Shown one piece after another: positions 12,401 to 21,400 of a DNA stretch of 64,000 nt (its first letter is position 1; each line of letters opens with the position of its first letter). The notes below the pieces were generated by a model. That model did not search any database. It had not been told where the DNA came from and was given only the letters and a program-made list of their open reading frames with translations. Both the position numbers and the translations under genes were made by a program. Source of the stretch: Lineus longissimus (lineage: Eukaryota; Nemertea; Pilidiophora; Heteronemertea; Lineidae); the NCBI RefSeq assembly GCF_910592395.1, contig NC_088316.1, positions 12,708,001 to 12,772,000 on the forward strand, in the 5' to 3' direction.

Positions 12401-15400
12401 GCAGCAAAACACATGAGTTTTGACTGTGTCAGAATGTCGCTTTTTTCTGACACAGGCAAAACGTATCTGTTTTTGGCTGCTAACTTTCAGGCATAACGGA
12501 TACCGTTACATGTGTTATTCTGCAATGAATGTTTATGTCTATGGCAAAACTGACACAGGAATATGATGGCTTTTTCTTCTGACGCAGAGAGTACCCTACT
12601 GCTACGTTTTAATTGTAACCTTGCAACCATCATGATCATGATGGATGCTGGCTTTCATGTGTTGCGGAGCGTATTTTTCAGGAAATGTTAGTTAACGTTA
12701 CCTACACCGTCAGAGAAGCATGCACTGTGGCTGTTTGCCAAAGGTTGGAAAAACGGAAAAATGGAAAAATGACGTATCAGTCATAAATACTATGGTGGTA
12801 TTTGTAGCCCTGACTGTAAGACAGACAATACGTCTATGTTTTTGTTGCAAACGCGCCGCCATGATGGATGCTGGTATGCAGGTGTTCCGGCCTACTTGTA
12901 ATGACGAATTTGTGCAACCTTTTAGCCATGATGTTGGTGTGAAGCGTTGCGGAACTTGTCTTGCATAACATCAACACAAGAATATGATGAAATTTTATTC
13001 TGACACTGACGGTAGCCAAATATTTCCGTGTTTTTGTTGCCAACCTGCCGCCATGGTGCTGGTGATGAGGTGTTACAGGGCGAATCTATCAGGAAACGTT
13101 AGACAACGTTACCTTTACACCGTAGGAGAAGATGTGGCTTTGTGCCAGAGGTTGCGGTAAAAAAGGAAGAAGAACAGCTGAGGTTGGGTATGTGTTAACG
13201 GCAACCTTGGCGAAACTGAGTGCAGCGTTTTTGTTGCAATCATGTACATTTCCAAAGAAAATGCACTGAGATGTCAGGCAAGTTATATTGGAATAAACTT
13301 ATAATTGTATTTCACTGTGCGTTGTCCAGAATTGCATGTGCATTGACATTCAGTTTCACGTGTACGATGTACAGATGATGTTGTCTGTTCAACATGAAAC
13401 TGCCAGGGTAGCCAGTTTTGATGGTGGTTACCTTTTTCACAACCACAACCTGTTGTTTTCAGGACGGCCGGCGGGGAATATTTGAGGATATCATCACAGT
13501 GAATATATCTCCGGCAATGGCTGGTTTTACATCTTAGCGTGTTTATTGTCTTGCATCATTGACTCATGCAAAAACGGATAAAATGCTTTTAAACGAACTT
13601 CCAGGCCCAGCGAATTCTATATTTGAATTGTTGGTTTGAAAGTAAAGGGCGATTCTGGTATGGTTTTTTCCATGAATATAGCTTTTGGAAACATTCATAG
13701 GCCAATATGCAACGTCCCAATATGCAGTATTGAGGGTTTCGTGTAGAGGGATTCATCTACATGACATGTTCGGTGGTCAATATCTTAACCTACTTGATCC
13801 ACCATTTTATTGCAGGCCATCATCGTGATCATGGGCAAAGGTTCTGCCTCTTGAGCTAATCATAATCTTATACATACAATCTCCCTGATGACGATCTTGT
13901 TACCCTCAGATCCTAAAAGGGCCAATATGCTCATCTAATTCATTTGATCCTATCCACCATACCTGCCATCTCAACATCCACAATGAAAAGTATGTGCATA
14001 GCCCTGCTGTTAGTTCTGGTCGTACACGTATTTCTAGTACAAATAGCGTGTAATCATTTCTGGCGCTAATTTCAGCTGCCCAGCCTTCATGATGTTTGGT
14101 ATGTTGCATTTCACAGGGCATTCCCCCATCATCTGCATATTCTCGAAGCGCATACCAGAGAGGCAGGCTAAATGATCGTCAGTGTAGAATTACGTGAAGC
14201 AAAGGCATGCTGCTTTCTTGCGTTTCACCTAGTACATTATACATGGAATTTTTCCTGCAGCTGTTGTAATAGCAAGTTTTTGCAAATCCCCGAAACGTCA
14301 ACGTGAACGCCTATCCATTGTTCGACATTGTGATCAGGAGCTCGAATAATGGGATTTGCGTTCGCGTTCGCATTTCGGGAGATTTGCGAAAACTCCCTGG
14401 ATCGTGTACGGCAAACAATAACAATTCCAAACGGTGCGTCAATTGTTTTCCACTGAGGTTTTAGTCAGACAACGACACCAAACAATAACGATCGGATGTC
14501 GTTGTGATTTCGCCCAAAATGTCGGCTGCCGCCTGGTTTTTGGCCTGGCCAACATTTTAGCTCGACCCTCGCGGCCGGTGTCAGCTGAGCCAAACGACAG
14601 GCTAACTTCAGTTTGGTATCAATTCCTTCACGCCAATGCTTTGCCTATTTCATGCATATTAGTCAACGTATCTATCATGTCTATTCTATAATTACCTCGG
14701 GTCAAAGAAAGAGCTGGGGGCCAGTTACATGACTATTTCGGATAGCTTTTTCTCTTTGCACATTATTAATCTGTTATTGTTTTCAGGTCGCCAGAACCAG
14801 CACCAACAGCTCTAGGATTGTCTTCTGAAAACACTTCAGAAATAACAAATGGAAGTTACAATTCTAGCGAAAGTATTTTTCTGTAAGAGGTTTCGCTTTT
14901 GGCACGGCACGTTCTTTCTTTTAAATTTTAAACTCCGTGAATTTGGTGTACGGTGTTTTGAAAATGGCCTCTTTTTGTCAGAGCAAGACATTCGAAACTT
15001 TGTGATTGCCATTAATCTTGGGATGATATATCACCGCAACACAAAAACGGCAAGTGGTATCTAATGCTTGATGGATTGAACTGGGTGAGCTAAACCACTG
15101 CTTTTCTGTTTGGCGGTGTCATTGTTGTAGTGCATACTTTGCATACCGCCGCGATTTTCCCGTGCTGGCCTGTTTGAGAATGATTTTAGCTGGAGGTATA
15201 AAATCTGTTGATATTGACTCAGGCTAGATGTGTCAAACATGTATTAGATCAGGATTTGATTTATCGCCCATTTCCTGTACCTGGTAGGGGTTTATGCATA
15301 CATGTTCTGATTGAGTAAACAGGTCGCCATTTTTCGTCATATTCGACCGTTAATGGAAACATTTACTATAAAACAAGAATAATTGAAAGTAAATCTCTGG

Positions 15401-18400
15401 TATCAAAGTTCATATACCAAAAAGAGACAGCTAGCCATCAAACGCCGAGGGTTGACGGAAATTCTCAAAAGAAAGGTTATTAATGAAAATCTGTGTACAG
15501 TCATTGTATACAAAATGTACAGCGTACAGCCATCATACAGAATGTACAGCTGATTTAATCGTGTATAGAAACATTCGTGCTACTACATTGGTAGTCGGCT
15601 TTCATGCCGGTCACGTCCTTCTGCGCCTCCATGAAGCGTGATGGATAGGCGCTTGCTGGGAATGCAATGCTCGGGATTCTCGGTCCGACAAAGCTTTGCG
15701 GCGAAGGGGGATTGGTGGCGTTGGCACGAACATTGTCATTCGATGGTCGTTCTTGTAGGACGCGGGTTTCATTTTCTGCATGTCTAAGGTTTATGTAAAA
15801 TTTATCATTCTTCAAAAGATTTGAATTCCTTGCCCCCATCTTGAACCCCATGGACTTATACTCCCTTTTCAAAGTACGCTAGCCCATAGGGTTTTGGCCT
15901 ATATTTTCGATCTCAACCAACCAAAGTTACAACACCACTGTTACAAGCATGTGTGTGTTATGTCCCTTCCCTCCATCCCCATTAACTAATAAATTGGTGT
16001 TTACGCGGTACACCGTGCAATGATTAGATCTATGTATCTAATTGGAGAGGTGCTGCTGAATGTCAGCTTATGTCGATTGGCAATTATCATTATTCAAGTT
16101 GTGATGTTCCCTTAACCCAGCATCCATTCACCGAGGTTCACAAACATGCGTTTTTCAGAAAACTAACCAAAAGTTCAACAGGTTTTTTCTTGTTTTTGCA
16201 TTCAAGCTTATCCAAACATTGCTCTTGCGCCTTTGCACTTTGCAGGTATACATCATCTTGACCCTCAGTGTATTGACATTGCTCAGCTTCCTGACAACGT
16301 GCGTCAATAGGCGGGGGCTACGGAGGCAATATTGCTAGAAGTCCAGTATACATGAGCATGCATGAGCATCGGAACGCAGAACGCTTTTCTTGTCATGTGC
16401 CCGGGTGACGGCGTCTCAACTTTTTCCAGAAAACAAACGCAATCGAATGAGTTTCTAAATATGGCCACTTCTCTCTCTTCAGGGCCGAGGATGACTTCAC
16501 AATTATGCCGGTGTACATGGAATACATCGTGATGGGCGTGTGTATAGGCACGGGCGTCTTCGGCATCCTGTTTTTCATCGTGGGATCCCTCTCAACAGGC
16601 TGGACGAGCAGACACGTGTTCAATACGTCCAAGAAAAACGGCTGCGCCAGAGCACTTAACATTATTGTAAGTATCCGTATTTTTGCAAATTCGGTTCGCG
16701 TCCGTTCGCCACAAGGCCAGTATTCCCATTTAGCAAGCAATTCGCGTCCGTTCGCCACAAGGCCAGTATTCCCATTAAGCAAGCAATTCTCTCATGAATA
16801 AAGCTGTTGTATTGCTAAAAGACCACTACGTTACTCAGCGAAGATGCTACATCAAATTCTGTGTTGAATGGTGCTTGACCTCAGGACGCGTAGACACTCG
16901 ATCGTGCCATGGAGGTATAATTACCTCCATGATCGTGCCGTGCTGTTGCTTGCATATAAACGTTCAATTGGTCTGATGGCAATGGGTCTTCGACATCCCT
17001 ATTGTACTTTAGATGGCAAGCAATACTACTGAATACTGTTCATTTCGTGTTTATTCAATCATCATGCCCATGCAATTCAAGGTACATGTATATCCCATTC
17101 CAACCTGCCCGCTTCATGGGTAATTTGCTAGTCCTTATAATTAGACTGAATCAGGTGGGACATAAACATGATTTCGTGAAGGATCTTAAATTGCTGATGA
17201 GAAAGACGTCGAATGAATAAATTGTCATATTGCACATCTTAGATGTTCTACGGCACTACACATTCATCCGTCATCGAACATAATGGGACTAATTCTCCAG
17301 CTGGACTCAATTTTCTTCCACACGGGACCTATGTTTCGAGGTCTCGCGTTTTGTTAGCCCGCGCAACTCAGCACTGTCAGTAGTATAAATCACTTAGAAA
17401 GGATAACCATCGATCGCATGACTATATTTAGCGGATGGCACAATGAGGCTGGTCGGTTTGTCGATATTCTTTGTAAGTAACAATTCAGTCGGGAATAACT
17501 CGTACTGCCTGTAGGTGTCATCACGGAAAACTGTGTTCAGACCTCGTGCCGGACCCCTTGCTAATCAGCGAGGGGTGATATCCCATACATTTCGGCCCGT
17601 TATCTCTTCTTTGGTTCGGAGACCGCAGCCTCACTTTACTAGTTCTTAAACCCTGGACATTCTGCTAATCATGGAATTGCTAGAGCTAGCATGGCTGGCA
17701 GTTGAGATCGGAGATGTTGAACGTATAAACATTACTAGCTTATTCCTGATAATAAAAGGTGCCTCGACTTTATTGAAAACCAATTTATCACATTAGGTCC
17801 TTATATAGTGGCTGAATAGGGGGAAATATTATTATTATCGACTATGCTGTAACTAAGTACGGTAACGGTTACTGGTAAGGAAAGGAACTGAAAACACATT
17901 GCCTGAATTGGTCCAGGTGTAGAAGTTTGAAATATCCTATGATAGAGTGTCCGGGGTAAAAATGATTCTATTACGTTGTCACCTCTGAGGTATCGACGGT
18001 CACGGTCTCTATAGAACCAAACATCGGTATCTTAATCCGTCAGAACCCAACAGGGCCGGACGTTTTTCGAGGGAGACATTTTCGACTGCTACACCGGCTA
18101 TATCTCCAGATTCCAACATAATATCTCAAACATGTCAAATATATAAAAATGTATTAGATGTTATTTTTTTCTTAGACCGAACGCAGGGTAAAAGGAATTT
18201 TCTCCTCTTTTTTCAGTGTTTAATATTTGCATTCGTGCTACACTTGGGCTGGCAAGGAATCACTTGTATCATGATGGTCCCCGTGGTGCTGCTAGCAGTC
18301 ATCAAGATCATCAACGTACAGGATGCAGTGGACTGCCTAAATCTTCAAAACTATGGTGAGTATGAAATGTGTGACTGGCAGAATGCGAAGTTATTTTGCC

Positions 18401-21400
18401 CCTTACCACACCTTCAAAACGAGAGAGTAATTTTAAGAAATGAGTAGGGATTAACCGAGCGCAGTTCAGCACTATAATTCAATGACAACGGCACTTTTCT
18501 TTTCAATTCCGAATACGCTAGCAAACTTCTTCTTGTTTGTCAATCAAAACAGCTAAAAATTGGCAAAGGAAAAGCACGACATTACGGAGATAAAAGTAAA
18601 AATCATAATGCTGCATGTCATAGTGATTTCAGAATATTTAGGAGGGTATGTTACACGTGACTTCATTTCCCTTTTCAGCTTTTCCGAAAATGCGGTCGAT
18701 CGAATGCGGCAACGCGTTTGACCTTTTTGTCAAAGAGGTACGTATGACTAACCATACGACAATATTTTGACAAGTATTGATACTGTTGATTAAATTTTGA
18801 ACGCTTCAATAGTATTTGAGTTATAGGATCGAATTGGATATCAGAATGGAAAGTCTATGAAATGATAACTAGGGGTTTGGTGTTCGTGTAAATTGGTCTG
18901 CATTATATCCAAACAGAATTGTCTAAGGTATAAATATCCGGCCGGCCACTTTCTGGCTCCCAGTATCGTAAAGTGCCAATGTAAGGGATACACGTATTAT
19001 CCTTTTGTTGTCAGTTGAAAGTACTTTTTTATCACAAAAAGGAATATCATGTTTTCTCTCGTAAGAAAAAACCGTGTGTGCCTGTGGTTTGGTTTACTTG
19101 GTAAGCACTGTGTGTATAATCATAAGATGTATCAGAGTTAAGTTTCCAGCGAAGTAAGTAGTAGAACTTGTTTTTTCACCCCACCAGCACTGTAGCTTGC
19201 ATTTGATATGTTCATAATATAGCTGAATCTGTCACAATAGAATTCAAACAAGATGAATGCAATATCTGTTGTGATCTTATCTGCATGGGAACGATTTAAT
19301 CTTTAAAAAAAGTATATAAGGTTAATTTTCTTTTCCTCCGAAGCGTACGTGTGCAGTGAATGCTCTTATCATAAAAATACTCATCTAATTTGGTCACGGG
19401 AACGTTGATCAGGACACAGAAAGGCAAAAGAACGTGTATCTTTTTGTTATGTTGCCATGCATGATCTGCAACAAATGGCAAGGCTTGAAAATCCATATAA
19501 GATTCTTTTAAGATCCTCAGTTGAATAAACCTTTTGTTTCAGAAACATTATAATTTACGTTCAATTTTTAGTTTAAGGAATTGATACCGAACTGGAGGTA
19601 TTGGTTGTCTTACCTCGGTTTCGGCCAACATTTCAGTTCCACCCGATCGGTTTTGGTGTGACAATTAATACCGACAGTGAGGTATCAATTTCTATTCTAA
19701 CATATATCTCAAATTGAACTACGAAAAATGTGGTTTTCAATGCTTTTTGACAGCTTCCACATTTTGACAGATTTGCCTATAAACCATAAACGCTGAATTC
19801 AAAATGAGGCTTCGTTTGCGCATAGTGCATTTACACTGTAAAGTGCGGTTCGTTTTAAATCCAGGTATTTTAGAATTTTAGTTAATCTTAACTAAGGATC
19901 TTTCAAGATATAAGATCTAAGATCTAAGAAATTTATAAGAATCTTCTATGGATTTTCGACCTGATTGAGTTGCGCATGCATAGAACTTAGTATCTGAGCT
20001 CTGATTTTACACACTCTGTTTTCATAAATGTGGTCATGGTTTCTCTGCATCTACACACTTACATCTTGGTTTGTTTCTTCGTATTTGGCAGTGCCGGTGT
20101 AGAAGTTTAAAATGTCCTAGGGTAGAATGCCCGGGAAACAAAGGATTCTATTATGCGCTTCAATCTCTGAGCTATTAACGGTCAGGGTCTCTATAGAACA
20201 TTATTGCAGAATACAATAGGGTCGGACACTTTTTCCAGGGGGCATTTTTTACTGTTACACCGGCCTCTGCGGAACATATGAAAACTTGATATGATAGCAT
20301 AAATTAGATTGTCCGTAGAAAGCCTTGATCGCAGTACCATAGTTATCACCTCAGCAACCTACTGGCCATCCAACCCAACCCTGTGTCACTTTATGTTAGA
20401 TGTATCAAGGAATGCAAGAGACATATACATATATAATACTTTTGTACATCAAGATCATCATACATGATACCTTACGTACTATAACATTCAGACTGTGGAC
20501 AGCTCGGGGAAAGTGCACAGTAGGCTTTACGTACTGTGACACCAACGTAACAAGCAAACAGTAAGAGTCGCCGGCTACTATTATGGGACTGCTGTTGCAC
20601 AGATCTTACAGCCAAACTGCAAAAAAAGCCAGAACTTCAGCCAGATCACCGAAGATTTTATATACGCGTGTTCATATACATACATTATATACCAAAACAG
20701 CGAAACAGATTCTATTTGATGTGACAGGTCCTAGAAGACGCTGCACCCAGACCTATGCATTTCCGAGTGTATTGTACATTTCACAGTATCTATTCATGTA
20801 GTGTATCATCTATTATGCAGTGGGTTACAAGACATTTATTTCCTTCAGGGCATGGATGTGCTGATCTGCTGGGCCGTTGCCGTCGCCTCCGCCATCGTCG
20901 TGGTCTTCAGCTTGGTAAGTCAAGGTGAACGGACTTTCCCGAAATGCGCATGCGCTGTAGTTTTAGCAGTCGGAATCTTTCCTCGGGTCACCGCCAGATG
21001 GCATGAATGTGCCGTCCGCCATTTTTTGTCCATTTTTTGTCTGTTTTTTTTATTCTGTTGGTGGATGATTCGTTTACAGATTTCGACACTCCTTGTCTAA
21101 CATACTAAACTCTCCCAGGCATGATTTGGTGACGGGTGCAGGACGCATGCTTAGGTTCCAGCATGTCCCTGTATTATTTTCCTATCGATTTCTATCTATT
21201 TTTTCTTCTTCATCTATTTTTTCTTCATGAAATAATGGATAACCTCTAACCATTTTATTCAAATTCCCTTCTCTTTCTGCTTTCTTATCTATGATTTCAC
21301 TTTGAATTACTTCATCTTCTTGCTGCCGGTCGTCTACCCTTAAACACAAAAACCTAATAACTAACACATGCATACACTGGTCTATAAAGTTCTAAATTAG

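Noticed and set aside
16505-16801. Plus-strand 98-codon frame as a separate gene
   Set aside because: Its first part is the M6 TM2 exon; the rest reads through the donor into the 46 bp duplication.
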